Assembly (NCBI GenBank): GCA_020636195.1
Contig: JACJYH010000002.1
Location: 558,001-622,000 of the forward strand
Length of the DNA stretch: 64,000 bases
Direction: 5' to 3'
Origin: Lewinellaceae bacterium
GTDB lineage: Bacteria; Bacteroidota; Bacteroidia; Chitinophagales; Saprospiraceae
Shown in pieces: positions 35,999-44,323 of this stretch (positions are counted from its first letter, which is position 1; each line of letters begins with the position of its first letter). The notes below the pieces were generated by a model. The model saw nothing but the letters and a program-made list of their open reading frames with translations. It searched no databases and had not been told where the DNA came from. Position numbers and translations under genes: made by a program.

Positions 35999-37573
35999 TA
36001 GATTTGATTGTTTTGGCTCTACTTTTGACATGGCATATTCGGATAATGCTGTGATGGTAAGACTTGGATTAACTCCAATATTTCCTGAAATAATACTACC
36101 GTCACAAATCTTCATATTTTGATATCCAAAAACATTGCAATATTTGTCAATTACACCAGTTTCAGCATCACTACTCATGCAGGCACCACCCAGAATATGT
36201 GCAGTTGTCGGAATGCCGAGTAGTGATTCACTCAGCAATACCATTGCTTTTCCTTTGATGATCTTTTCAATTTTTCTTGCTATGGTTTGCGCCATTGGAT
36301 TGAAGGCAGTAGGAGGTTTTCCTACATCGGTTGATGAATGAAGGCCGATTGTGTTGCTCCATCGCAATCTCAAAGTGCTATCAATGCTCTCCATATAGAG
36401 TAAGATAAGTGTTTTTTTACTCCAGTCGTTGACAAAAAATGCTTTTGCATTGGCTATGGGATGCATTATGATGTCTTTGAAGATATACAATATTCTTGCT
36501 AAGATGGAGTTTCCGCTGATCATAGGTGCCATAAACAATCTCCAAAACCCAGAGCCTGAAGGATATTTGACAGGTTCAACGTGCCTGTGTTTGTCTATTT
36601 GAACTATTGAGCCTATAGAAATACCTTTTGAAAAATCTGCATCTTTTTCAAAACTCGTCACACCAATCAAGCTTTCTGAATTTGTTCTCACTCCTTGTCC
36701 CAATGTTTTTGATAATCTTGGTAATGAAGTGTTTCTCAATTTGAGTAGTAAGGGCAACGTTCCCAAAACACCACCTGCAAATACGATGCCTTTTGATTCA
36801 AATGTATCAATCGTATTTCTTTTACTCAAGTTACGTACCTTGACAAAATATCCCAAACTTCCATCGGTCGATCGAGGAATGATGTCAATCACTTCATGTT
36901 CTGCAATGATAGTTGCTCCAGCTTTTTGGGCTAGATACAAGTAATTTTTATCTAAAGTATTTTTGGCATTGTACCTACAACCAAGCATACATCCGCCACA
37001 CAGACAACATGGTGTGGATGTAGGAATATCACTATCTTTATTTTCAACAGTTTTTTTGGAATCGGCGTTGCCAAAGTACACCGCAACATCAGGTTTGCTG
37101 AAGGTGGATGACAACCCCAATTGAGCTGATAGCTCTTGCATGGCTTCGTCTGATGAGCTCATATATGGATGCGGCACTGCACCCAACATCTTTTGTGCGG
37201 TCTGGTAATGCGGTTCTAGGCAATTTTTCCAATCATTTAATTCTGACCACGACCCAGAGTTGAAGAAGCCGGATTCAGGAATTGGAAGGGTATTGGCATA
37301 GACCAATGATCCTCCACCTACGCCGACACCACTCAAGGCCGTCACATGCTTCAGGAAAGTTATTTTCAATATGCCTTTCCAACCAAATCTCGGAAACCAA
37401 AGCCATTTTTTTAAGTTCCAGTTCGATTTTGGAAATTCGTCTGTGTTTTTAAACCATTTTCCTTTTTCCAAAACTAAAACCGAATATCCTTTTTCAGAAA
37501 GCCTAAGTGAGGAAACTGACCCTCCAAATCCGCTTCCTATGACGATATAATCAAAAACTTTTTGATCTGACAT
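35984..37573 (-). CDS. GMC-family FAD-dependent oxidoreductase (cholesterol oxidase-like)
   Basis: 529 aa. N-terminal FAD-binding motif DYIVIGSGFGGSV (residues ~8-20) with VLVLEKG, then GVGVGGGSLVYANTL, a Cys-rich segment CCLCGGCMLGCRYNAKNTLDKNYL (~204-227), GIVFAGGVLGTLPLL, and the C-terminal GMC segment ILGGACMSSD, KICDGSIISGNIGVNPSLTITALSEYAM. This matches long-chain-alcohol or cholesterol-oxidase-type GMC enzymes. The Cys cluster suggests an additional Fe-S or electron-transfer site. The substrate is unknown. Convergent with the split nucleotidase. Confidence 0.88.
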   Translation of the reverse strand: MSDQKVFDYIVIGSGFGGSVSSLRLSEKGYSVLVLEKGKWFKNTDEFPKSNWNLKKWLWFPRFGWKGILKITFLKHVTALSGVGVGGGSLVYANTLPIPESGFFNSGSWSELNDWKNCLEPHYQTAQKMLGAVPHPYMSSSDEAMQELSAQLGLSSTFSKPDVAVYFGNADSKKTVENKDSDIPTSTPCCLCGGCMLGCRYNAKNTLDKNYLYLAQKAGATIIAEHEVIDIIPRSTDGSLGYFVKVRNLSKRNTIDTFESKGIVFAGGVLGTLPLLLKLRNTSLPRLSKTLGQGVRTNSESLIGVTSFEKDADFSKGISIGSIVQIDKHRHVEPVKYPSGSGFWRLFMAPMISGNSILARILYIFKDIIMHPIANAKAFFVNDWSKKTLILLYMESIDSTLRLRWSNTIGLHSSTDVGKPPTAFNPMAQTIARKIEKIIKGKAMVLLSESLLGIPTTAHILGGACMSSDAETGVIDKYCNVFGYQNMKICDGSIISGNIGVNPSLTITALSEYAMSKVEPKQSNLSADQ

Positions 37574-37982
37574 ACTAAAAAGTTTGTTGAAGCATAAATA
37601 TACATCATTTTAGGATACCGTTTACTCTGATCGTTTATTTCAAGATTTTAGTACAAAATGTAAAGAATTTTCTATTCGATGCATAGCGTTCGATGTTACA
37701 GATATTTACCATTTAAAAAATTGTTTTATCTTTAAATCGTTGAATGTGAATGGATAAGACAAATCACACATTTTTAATATATGTAATTGATTATGAATAT
37801 TTTATAAAATAAAAAAAATCGAAAAAAATTGAGATAACATTTTTATAATAATGAAAAATGTTTCACCTTTGCATCACTCCCATAAAAAAGGTAGTCAAGT
37901 AGGCTACAAAAATACCGATGATATAATGCATATTTTTGAATTCGGTATGAATGAATTTTAAATTTATTGTGACAGTAAGCCA
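37574..37982. other. AT-rich region upstream of dnaA; no clear DnaA boxes
   Basis: 409 bp between the GMC gene and dnaA. The stretch 37785-37860 is extremely AT-rich (A/T runs of 8-10). I looked for TTATNCACA boxes on both strands and found none; TGTGAATGGATAAG at 37746 is only a loose resemblance. TTTCACCTTTGC at 37861 resembles a -7 box with one mismatch and could drive dnaA. An origin is possible but unsupported. Confidence 0.4.
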
Positions 37983-39365
37983 ATGTTGATAAAACATGAC
38001 CATATAGAAGTTTGGAATAATTGTTTGAGTACGCTGCGCAAAACAGTGACGCACCAAGCTTATAAAACCTGGTTTGAACCCATCAAGGCGGTTGAACTAA
38101 AAAACAATATATTGACGATTCAGGTACCGAATAATTTCTTTTATGAATGGTTAGAAGAACATTTTGTGGACCAACTCAAGCAAGCCATCACTCAAGAATT
38201 GGGTTCTCATGGTGCATTGCAATATCAGATTCAGGTAGAAAACCACAAAAAACTAGGTGTTAATCACCAGAATTCTATCTCCAGTCGAGAAGTCCAAATT
38301 CTAAACCCTTTCGCTATTCCGGGATTGAAAAAAGTGAAAATAGACCATCACTTGCAAGATGAATACACTTTTGCATCACTCATCACTGGAGATTGTAATA
38401 AATTGGCGATAGGTGCAGGACATGCTATTGCAAAAAAACCGGGAGGAACTGCTTTTAATCCACTAGTGATTTTTGGGGACACAGGTGTGGGAAAGACACA
38501 TATTTCTCAGGCTATCGGTCATGAAGTGCTCAGCCATTTTCCTGAAAAACAAATTTTATACATTTCATCTGAACTGTTCACCCATCAGGTGGTACAGGCC
38601 ATTAAAAATAACACCACTACCGATTTTATCAATTATTATAATTTTGTGGAAGTCCTGATCATTGATGATATTCAGTTTTTATCAGGAAAGCCCAAGACAC
38701 AAGAGCTATTCTTCAATATCTTCAATCAGTTGCATCAAAAAGGAAAACAGATCATTCTGACCTCTGATAGGCCACCAAAAGATTTACAAGGTCTCGATGA
38801 GAGATTGATTTCTCGATTTAAGTGGGGATTGGTTGCCGAATTGACGTCACCGGACTTTGATACTAGGATGAGAATCCTTGATCTGAAAGTTGAAAAAGAG
38901 GGACTTCAGTTGTCCCCGGAAGTTAAAGAATACATCTGCACACATATAAAAAATAATATTAGGGAATTGGAAGGTGTGATCATCTCATTGGTGGCTCAAT
39001 CCACATTGAATAGGAAAAAGATCGATATCAACTTAGTAAAAGATGTGGTCAAGCAGTTTGTAAGCCATGAGGATACAGAACTTTCTCTCGAGAAAATCAA
39101 AAAATTGGTCGCCAAACACTTTGACGTGCCGGTTGAAAAATTACATGAAAAAACTCGCCTACGCAATGTTGTAGTAGCTCGTCAACTCTCCATGTATTTG
39201 GCCAAGACTTTTACCAATAGTTCGCTGAAGGTCATTGGTGATTCTTTCGGAGGCAGGGACCACAGCACAGTGATTCATTCTTTGAAAGCTGTTCAAGATC
39301 TTATGGACACAGATACTTTATTTAAAGATCAAGTCGATGATTTGGTCAAATTAGTTCAAAAATAA
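37983..39365 (+). CDS. dnaA: Chromosomal replication initiator DnaA
   Basis: 460 aa with all four DnaA domains: the N-terminal interaction domain (VWNNCLSTLRKTVTHQAYKTWFEPI), a short linker, the AAA+ core with Walker A GDTGVGKTH (165-173), Walker B LIIDDIQFLSGK, sensor TSDRPPKDL and arginine-finger region DERLISRFKWGL, and the C-terminal HTH with the GGRDHSTVIHS box-recognition motif. It binds DnaA boxes and opens oriC. It stands alone here, without dnaN or gyrB beside it, as usual in Bacteroidota. Confidence 0.98.
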   Translation: MLIKHDHIEVWNNCLSTLRKTVTHQAYKTWFEPIKAVELKNNILTIQVPNNFFYEWLEEHFVDQLKQAITQELGSHGALQYQIQVENHKKLGVNHQNSISSREVQILNPFAIPGLKKVKIDHHLQDEYTFASLITGDCNKLAIGAGHAIAKKPGGTAFNPLVIFGDTGVGKTHISQAIGHEVLSHFPEKQILYISSELFTHQVVQAIKNNTTTDFINYYNFVEVLIIDDIQFLSGKPKTQELFFNIFNQLHQKGKQIILTSDRPPKDLQGLDERLISRFKWGLVAELTSPDFDTRMRILDLKVEKEGLQLSPEVKEYICTHIKNNIRELEGVIISLVAQSTLNRKKIDINLVKDVVKQFVSHEDTELSLEKIKKLVAKHFDVPVEKLHEKTRLRNVVVARQLSMYLAKTFTNSSLKVIGDSFGGRDHSTVIHSLKAVQDLMDTDTLFKDQVDDLVKLVQK

Positions 39366-39378
39366 CACAGGTTTAGAT

Positions 39379-39386
39379 TAATTTTG
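39379..39386 (+). promoter_or_regulatory. -7 promoter element (TAATTTTG) for the thioredoxin-like gene
   Basis: TAATTTTG fits TANNTTTG and lies 14 bp before the ATG at 39401, which supports 39401 rather than the in-frame TTG at 39395 as the start. Confidence 0.5.
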
Positions 39387-39400
39387 CCAAAAATTTGAAT

Positions 39401-39874
39401 ATGTCAAAATATTGGTTCTTTGGGCTTATTGTCCTTTTTTATACGTGTAAGAATAGTTCAGAGTCTGCGCAAATAGATTGGAAATCCATTGCAGATATCG
39501 AAAAGATGCGTGTGGCAAACACATTGGACAAACCCCTAATGATTGATGTGTACACCGATTGGTGTAAGTGGTGCAAAGTCATGGATAAACAGACATTTCC
39601 TGATCCTGCAGTCATCGCCTACATCAATGAACATTTCTATGCAGTGAAATTTGATGCAGAACAGAAGGAACCAGTGGTATTAGGCGGGCAATCATTTGCC
39701 TATCAATCCAATGGCCGATCAGGAACCAATATGCTTGCTTATAGTTTATTACAGGGAGAATTGAGTTTTCCATCCATAGTGTACATGTCGAAAGACTTGA
39801 AAATTCTTCGTATAGCTCCAGGTTACAAGACGCCGGAGCAGTTGATGGGTGAGATGCAGGATATAGCAAGATAA
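39401..39874 (+). CDS. Thioredoxin-fold lipoprotein with CKWC active site
   Basis: 157 aa. The signal peptide ends in VLFYTC, a degenerate lipobox, and the mature part is a thioredoxin fold of the Thioredoxin_7/DsbD-gamma type: PLMIDVYTDWCKWCKVMDKQTF with CxxC at the expected place, then VAKFDAEQ-like strand (YAVKFDAEQKE) and SFPSIVYMSKDLKIL with the cis-proline. It is probably a periplasmic thiol reductase. It is 29 bp downstream of dnaA but has its own promoter box. Confidence 0.87.
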   Translation: MSKYWFFGLIVLFYTCKNSSESAQIDWKSIADIEKMRVANTLDKPLMIDVYTDWCKWCKVMDKQTFPDPAVIAYINEHFYAVKFDAEQKEPVVLGGQSFAYQSNGRSGTNMLAYSLLQGELSFPSIVYMSKDLKILRIAPGYKTPEQLMGEMQDIAR

Positions 39875-39941
39875 TTCTTTGTATATCAGGGTTTTAATCT
39901 CCAAAGATAGTTTTTAGAGAAGAAAATAACTATGTTTGCTT

Positions 39942-39970
39942 TTGTATTAATTTTGGAATCATTACTTTTG
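39942..39970 (+). promoter_or_regulatory. Canonical promoter of tRNA-Val (TTG-N18-TACTTTTG)
   Basis: TTG at 39942-39944 and TACTTTTG at 39963-39970 are separated by 18 nt, the textbook Bacteroidota spacing. The tRNA begins ~77 bp downstream. Confidence 0.7.
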
Positions 39971-40046
39971 CACGTTTTTTGGAAGCAAGAAATACAGAGT
40001 CAGAAAATGGGAGTTTATTTGGCTCGTTTGTTGAAGCAAAAATTTT

Positions 40047-40121
40047 GAGATATTAGCTCAGTTGGTTTAGAGCACTACCTTGACAGGGTAGGGGTCACTG
40101 GTTCGAGTCCAGTATGTCTCA
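40047..40121 (+). tRNA. tRNA-Val(GAC)
   Basis: Acceptor GAGATAT pairs with ATGTCTC (one T-G wobble). D-arm AGCTCAGTTGGTTTAGAGC, anticodon stem CTACC/GGTAG with loop TTGACAG (anticodon GAC, valine), and T-arm with GTTCGAGTC. The CCA end is not encoded. First of three tRNA genes. Confidence 0.95.
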
Positions 40122-40154
40122 CAAAAAAGTTTATAAAAATTTATAATATTTGTT

Positions 40155-40183
40155 TTGCTATTCATCTTAAACCCATATCTTTG
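40155..40183 (+). promoter_or_regulatory. Canonical promoter of tRNA-Ser/tRNA-Pro (TTG-N18-TATCTTTG)
   Basis: TTG at 40155-40157 and TATCTTTG at 40176-40183, spacer 18 nt. It lies 30 bp upstream of tRNA-Ser. Confidence 0.7.
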
Positions 40184-40212
40184 CACCGCTTTTTCAAAAG
40201 GAGAAAGTATTA

Positions 40213-40302
40213 GGTGGGGTGGGTGAGTGGCTTAAACCAACAGTTTGCTAAACTGTCGTACTGGAAACGGTACCGGGGGTTCGAATCCCCCCTCCACCGC
40301 CA
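40213..40302 (+). tRNA. tRNA-Ser(GCT)
   Basis: Acceptor GGTGGGG pairs with CTCCACC. The anticodon stem ACAGT/ACTGT encloses loop TTGCTAA (anticodon GCT, serine). A long class II variable arm (CGTACTGGAAACGGTACC) follows, then GTTCGAATC in the T loop. The 3' CCA is encoded. Confidence 0.95.
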
Positions 40303-40347
40303 AAGGAACAAATAGGAGATTATTTTTATAATCTGCAAAGAAATTTT

Positions 40348-40422
40348 CGGGGCATAGCGCAGTCCGGTTAGCGCACTTGGTTTGGGACCAAGGGGTCGTA
40401 GGTTCGAATCCTACTGCCCCGA
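40348..40422 (+). tRNA. tRNA-Pro(TGG)
   Basis: Acceptor CGGGGCA pairs with TGCCCCG. The anticodon stem CTTGG/CCAAG encloses loop TTTGGGA (anticodon TGG, proline). T loop GTTCGAATC. CCA is not encoded. It lies 45 bp after tRNA-Ser without a new promoter and is probably co-transcribed. Confidence 0.95.
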
Positions 40423-40426
40423 CACA

Positions 40427-40458
40427 GAAAAGGGAAGTCAATTTGGCTCCCTTTTTTT
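40427..40458 (+). terminator. Intrinsic terminator of the tRNA cluster
   Basis: AAAAGGGA pairs with TCCCTTTT around a 12-nt loop and is followed by a run of T. It starts 5 bp after tRNA-Pro. Confidence 0.85.
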
Positions 40459-40791
40459 GTTATTGGCATCGTATGAATAGGTTTGAATTTGGTAATGATA
40501 GGATAACTTTTTCGCTGGCTGGTGAAGGATGCACTGTGAATTGTCAAATTTAAAAAGGTATAGAATTGGCACAGACATCTTGAGAAATTTCATAAACTAT
40601 GTCGATATTAGCTGTCCTATCGAATTAAATCATATTTTTATAAATAAAAAAAACTTAAAGATGAAATGTATTGCCCCTAATTTAAAGAACTAATTTAATT
40701 GCTTGCAATTTACGACATAGTATTTAAAGCCGAGATTTCAGATATTTGCCGTTGAGAATCGCTCAGTTTTGTAACTTGAGCTTGTATAATT
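40459..40791. other. Intergenic spacer between tRNA terminator and the tandem array
   Basis: No coding frame is supported. The only structure seen is ACTATGTCG (40596-40604) facing CGACATAGT (40713-40721), a 9-bp inverted repeat 108 bp apart. It could be relic mobile-element ends or chance. Confidence 0.35.
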
Positions 40792-40863
40792 GTACTCAAG
40801 ACCAATGAATAGTTTATAACTTTTTTGAAAATGAATAATAATTAATGATCGTTATATAAAATC

Positions 40864-41136
40864 ATGATGGCTCCCTTACATATTCAAGTTATAGTTATCT
40901 GTCCAGATGGCTTTGTTTTAGCATATGAAATCGGTCATGGAAAATTTTGGCTTCGGCACCCTGATAATGACCTTGATCATTTGGGAGATAAAGATGGAGA
41001 TGCACCTCCATTAGGTGGACCATTTAATATTAATGATATTAATAACTTTATGTATCACACTTCTATTGGACGTGTTAATAGAATAAGACATTACCAATGG
41101 AAAAAGATATTAACAAGTAAATATAAGGAGAATTGA
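40864..41136 (+). CDS. Unit 1 zinc-peptidase-like module (HExxH motif degenerate: YEIGH)
   Basis: 90 aa. The family has a HEIGH-x6-H core followed by a NNFMY segment and a YQWKKI end. This resembles the C-terminal zincin-like tips of very large Bacteroidota proteins, which share HExxHGxFxLRH and NLMDY/KYQW landmarks. In this copy the first histidine is tyrosine (YEIGHGKFWLRH), so zinc binding and catalysis should be lost. It has no signal peptide. Stop codons lie in frame upstream, so it is not the end of a longer local gene. The paired lipoprotein gene starts 27 bp downstream. Function is inferred, not known. Confidence 0.7.
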   Translation: MMAPLHIQVIVICPDGFVLAYEIGHGKFWLRHPDNDLDHLGDKDGDAPPLGGPFNINDINNFMYHTSIGRVNRIRHYQWKKILTSKYKEN

Positions 41137-41163
41137 AAGGTTTAAATAAAAAGTACAAAAAAA

Positions 41164-41880
41164 ATGAAATTCAATAGATTAATAATATTTCTTGCTTTAA
41201 TATCAATTATAAATAATAGCTGTATCAAAACTAATTCTGTCATACAAACAAATACAAATAATAGCCAGATAGATACAATTATTATAAGTAAATTGGATTT
41301 GATCAAATGTGATGATTCACTTAATTGTGAACCAAATTTTGATTGTTATCATACTTATTTTGAACTTTTTCCAAGATTTAACAATGAAATGAGAGTTCAA
41401 TCAAATAAATTATTTGATCTTGACACCATGAAGCAATGTATTTTGAATATATACTTAGGAAATAATTCAAAATCTGAGTTTGCAGATGAAAGTCTATACC
41501 AATATTATTTGAATGTATGCAAATTATCAGATTATAGAAACTGGAAACGAGTGCCTTATGGTGGCAATTTAAATAACCATCTACTTAGTAAGTGGAATTC
41601 AAGAAAGTCATTTGAAATATGCATGAAATTAATTTCAAAAAATGAACATGATTCTATGGGACATGGAGATTGCTTTAATAAATCTGTCAATTTTATAAAT
41701 ACTATTGTTTTACCAAAAATAAAAACAATTGAGGGGATGGATTTTTGGACCTATTTTGATAAACACAATCATGGTGATCATGGACCAGCAGATTGTTATG
41801 ATAGCATGTATGAAGCACTGTATCCAATGCTTAAAAAAGCTTGGGAAGAAGGCAAAATAGTACTCAAAACAGATGAATAA
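41164..41880 (+). CDS. Unit 1 Cys/His-rich lipoprotein (putative partner or immunity protein)
   Basis: 238 aa. The signal peptide ends with INNSC (Cys20). The middle is unlike the other units except for spaced cysteines (KCDDSLNCEPNFDCYHTY, MKQC). The last ~75 residues are nearly identical in all four units: SKNEHDSMGHGDC, LPKIKTIEGMDFWTYFD, KHNHGDHGPADCYDSMYE, ALYPMLKKAWEEGKIVLKT. The HDSMGHGDC and KHNHGDHGPADC motifs could bind a metal. I know no family. Position right after a toxin-like peptidase module suggests immunity; an alternative is a secreted partner that needs the peptidase module. Confidence 0.75.
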   Translation: MKFNRLIIFLALISIINNSCIKTNSVIQTNTNNSQIDTIIISKLDLIKCDDSLNCEPNFDCYHTYFELFPRFNNEMRVQSNKLFDLDTMKQCILNIYLGNNSKSEFADESLYQYYLNVCKLSDYRNWKRVPYGGNLNNHLLSKWNSRKSFEICMKLISKNEHDSMGHGDCFNKSVNFINTIVLPKIKTIEGMDFWTYFDKHNHGDHGPADCYDSMYEALYPMLKKAWEEGKIVLKTDE

Positions 41881-41893
41881 TCGATAACATTTT

Positions 41894-42154
41894 TTGCAAA
41901 TGAATAATAGAAGTAGATCGTCACTTAAATTTAAAAAAAGTCATGATACGGTTATCCATGCTAGTAGCTTCGTTTTAGCTCATAAAATCGGTCATGGAAA
42001 ATTTTGGCTTCGGCACCCGAATAACGATTCCAATCATTTGATTCCTTCTGCATTAGAAGGTGAAACATCACCAGGAGTTGGACCATATAATTATAGTGAC
42101 AAAAATAATTTTATGTATCACACTTCTGTAGGTAGGGTTAATAGAATTAGATAA
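41894..42154 (+). pseudogene. Unit 2 zinc-peptidase-like module, degraded (HKIGH and premature stop)
   Basis: This copy shows three lesions. The shared 5' end (MMAPLxIQVI) is disrupted by a deletion of about 20 bp, so the frame now begins at an unrelated ATG. The catalytic glutamate codon is GAA to AAA (HKIGHGKFWLRH). A CAA codon of the YQWKK end is TAA at the position of the module's 'RQYQW', so 86 codons remain; the sequence coding QWKKIL continues after the stop. It is probably non-functional, although its partner lipoprotein gene is intact. Confidence 0.8.
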
Positions 42155-42220
42155 TATCAATGGAAAAAGATATTGACAGGTAGGTACGGTAATTAATTTA
42201 TTTATGTTATTATATAAAAA

Positions 42221-42925
42221 ATGAAGTGGGTAGTATTAAGTTCAATTTTATTAATATTCATATGCGCAAGTTGTTCTAAAAAAAATTTAGGTAATTCTAA
42301 AAAAAAGGAATCAAAATCTGAAAGTAATATGGTAAATCAATATTCCTTTAAAAAATGTGAAAGTTCAGAAACTTGCCCAGGAGTATTTGACTGTTATTAT
42401 ACATTTTTATTATATGATCATCTTTTTGAATATCAGAATTTAAATCAAACATGGAATTATTTTAATCTTGATAGTTTATTAAAATGCACATTTTTAATCT
42501 ATGAAAACAATTCAGATCTAAAATTAATAGCAGAAGAATGTTTATATTCATTTTACAATAAAATGTTTTTGGCAGCCAAAAAAAGTGGAAGACCTGTCTC
42601 ACCATTAAAAGGTATTCACTATAATATTCTTATAAATTGGAATACCATAAGGTCTTTCGAATTGTGTTTGCAATTTTTTAGTATGAACGATCACGATTCT
42701 ATGGGTCATGGAGATTGCACTAACTTATCAATAGAATTCTTCAATAGAATAATTTTGCCAAAAATAAAAACAATTGAGGGGATGGATTTCTGGACTTATT
42801 TTGATAAACACAATCATGGTAATCACGGACCAGCAGATTGTTATGATAGCATGTATGAAGCACTGTATCCAATGCTTAAAAAAGCTTGGGAAGAAGGCAA
42901 AATAGTACTCAAGACCAATGAATAG
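42221..42925 (+). CDS. Unit 2 Cys/His-rich lipoprotein
   Basis: 234 aa with signal peptide MKWVVLSSILLIFICASC (lipobox CASC, Cys18). After a Lys/Ser linker come KCESSETCPGVFDCYYTF and LKCTFLIYE, matching the Cys pattern of the other units, then a variable helical middle and the conserved end: NDHDSMGHGDC, LPKIKTIEGMDFWTYFD, KHNHGNHGPADC, ALYPMLKKAWEEG. It differs from unit 1 mainly between residues 20 and 160. It stays intact although its adjacent peptidase module is broken, so its usefulness does not depend on that neighbour. This is what an orphan immunity gene would look like. Confidence 0.78.
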   Translation: MKWVVLSSILLIFICASCSKKNLGNSKKKESKSESNMVNQYSFKKCESSETCPGVFDCYYTFLLYDHLFEYQNLNQTWNYFNLDSLLKCTFLIYENNSDLKLIAEECLYSFYNKMFLAAKKSGRPVSPLKGIHYNILINWNTIRSFELCLQFFSMNDHDSMGHGDCTNLSIEFFNRIILPKIKTIEGMDFWTYFDKHNHGNHGPADCYDSMYEALYPMLKKAWEEGKIVLKTNE

Positions 42926-42975
42926 CCGATAACTTTTTTGAAAATTATTAATAATTAAAGATCGTTATATAAATC

Positions 42976-43242
42976 ATGATGGCACCCTTATATATTCAAG
43001 TTATAGCTATTCATGCAGATGGATTTTCATTAGAGCATGAAATTGGGCATGGGAAGTTCTCACTCCGACATCCTGACAATGACACGGATCATTTAAATTT
43101 ACCAAGTGATATGCCGCCATCTGGAGGACCATTTAATGTGCAAGACACACATAATTTCATGTATAGTCAATCTAACAATAGGAAAAATGTAATTCGACGC
43201 TATCAGTGGAAAAAGATATTGGGCGGAATCTATAAAAATTAA
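42976..43242 (+). CDS. Unit 3 zinc-peptidase-like module (intact HEIGH)
   Basis: 88 aa: start MMAPLYIQVIAIHADGF, core HEIGHGKFSLRHPDND with both histidines and the glutamate intact and a third His six residues on, then HNFMYSQSNNRK (possible Met-turn) and RRYQWKKIL. Its loop between core and Met-turn (HLNLPSDMPPSGGPFN) differs from units 2 and 4 and partly resembles unit 1. The start block is almost identical at the DNA level to unit 4. It is 19 bp upstream of its lipoprotein gene. Proposed zinc-dependent peptidase module without its own secretion signal. Confidence 0.75.
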   Translation: MMAPLYIQVIAIHADGFSLEHEIGHGKFSLRHPDNDTDHLNLPSDMPPSGGPFNVQDTHNFMYSQSNNRKNVIRRYQWKKILGGIYKN

Positions 43243-43261
43243 TCAAACGGAAGGATTTTTC

Positions 43262-43990
43262 ATGAGTCAAAAAATAAAATTTGTCCTTGTATCAATTATA
43301 TTTTTTTCGTATTATAGTTGTGGAAGGAAGATTAACTATTCTGAGAATAAGGTACAAGAAGTCAAATGGAAGATATCAGAAAGATACCTATTTGATACAT
43401 TATGTTTGAATAAGGATGGTAACACATGTGAGAATTTATTTGATTGCCATTATAAAAGATTCATAAGCGCGAATTATGTTGATTTCAATGAGAAAATCGA
43501 CAGTGTTAATATTATTGGAGATTTATTATATTGTTCGGTACAATTACTAAAAAATAAAAATATTCGCCAGAAGGAAGCAAATGTCCTTTTGTATCATTTT
43601 TATAACAATTTCAATAAATATACAATAAATTATGGATTTAAAAGTCCATTATATTCACCAATAGATACGTTGAATAACAAATTTGTTAATATTTTAAGCC
43701 AATGGAATACGGTGGAAGCTTTCGATATTTGTATGCAGTATTCAAGTAAAAACTATCACGACTCGATGGGGCACGGAGATTGCGAAAATTTGTCAGTAGA
43801 ATTTATTATAAAAATTGTTATTCCCAAAATAAAAACTATTGACGGAACCAATTTTTGGACCTATTTTGATAAACATAATCATGGTGATCACGGACCAGCA
43901 GATTGTTATGATAGCATGTATGAAGCACTGTATCCAATGCTTAAAAAAGCTTGGGAAGAAGGCAAAATAGTACTCAAGACCAATGAATAG
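43262..43990 (+). CDS. Unit 3 Cys/His-rich lipoprotein
   Basis: 242 aa. The signal peptide ends in YYSC (Cys20). The N-terminal two thirds are specific to this unit apart from the Cys spacing (TLCLNKDGNTCENLFDCHYKRF, LLYCSVQLL) and WNTVEAFDICMQYSSKN. The end is the shared NYHDSMGHGDC, IPKIKTIDGTNFWTYFD, KHNHGDHGPADCYDS, KKAWEEGKIVLKTNE. Units 3 and 4 share more of the middle (for example WNTxEAFxICMQxSSKN), so they may be the younger pair. It would sit in the inner or outer membrane facing the periplasm or surface. Confidence 0.78.
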   Translation: MSQKIKFVLVSIIFFSYYSCGRKINYSENKVQEVKWKISERYLFDTLCLNKDGNTCENLFDCHYKRFISANYVDFNEKIDSVNIIGDLLYCSVQLLKNKNIRQKEANVLLYHFYNNFNKYTINYGFKSPLYSPIDTLNNKFVNILSQWNTVEAFDICMQYSSKNYHDSMGHGDCENLSVEFIIKIVIPKIKTIDGTNFWTYFDKHNHGDHGPADCYDSMYEALYPMLKKAWEEGKIVLKTNE

Positions 43991-44040
43991 CCGATAACTT
44001 TTTTGAAAATTATTAATAATTAAAGATCGTTTTATAAATC

Positions 44041-44316
44041 ATGATGGCACCCTTAAATATTCAAGTTATAGCTATTCATGCAGATGGATTTTCATTAGCA
44101 CATGAAATAGGTCATGCAAAATTTTGGTTAAGGCATCCTGATAATGATCCTGATCATTTAATTCCTTCTGTATTAGAAGGTGAGACATCACCTGGAGTTG
44201 GACCATATAAATATAATGACATGAATAATTTTATGTATCATACTTCTGTGGGAAGGGTAAATAGAATTAGACAATATCAATGGAAAAAGATATTGACAAG
44301 TACTTTTAATGATTAA
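44041..44316 (+). CDS. Unit 4 zinc-peptidase-like module (intact HEIGH)
   Basis: 91 aa: MMAPLNIQVIAIHADGF, then AHEIGHAKFWLRHPDNDPDH with all three histidines and the catalytic Glu, a loop shared with unit 2 (EGETSPGVGPY), NNFMYHTSVGRVNRIRQ as possible Met-turn, and YQWKKILTS. It is the best preserved copy and a good model for the ancestral module. Only 7 bp separate it from its lipoprotein gene, so co-transcription is very likely. The peptidase assignment rests on the motif set; a full zincin fold in 91 residues would be minimal. Confidence 0.75.
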   Translation: MMAPLNIQVIAIHADGFSLAHEIGHAKFWLRHPDNDPDHLIPSVLEGETSPGVGPYKYNDMNNFMYHTSVGRVNRIRQYQWKKILTSTFND

Positions 44317-44323
44317 AATTTAA

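Noticed and set aside
37574..37982. Possible oriC next to dnaA
   Set aside because: No TTATNCACA boxes seen, and Bacteroidota origins are often away from dnaA. AT-richness alone is not enough; a GC-skew plot of the whole chromosome would decide.
37863..38057. 64-aa minus-strand frame overlapping the dnaA start
   Set aside because: Overlaps the dnaA 5' end and its probable promoter; only the last 22 residues look hydrophobic and there is no promoter or other support.
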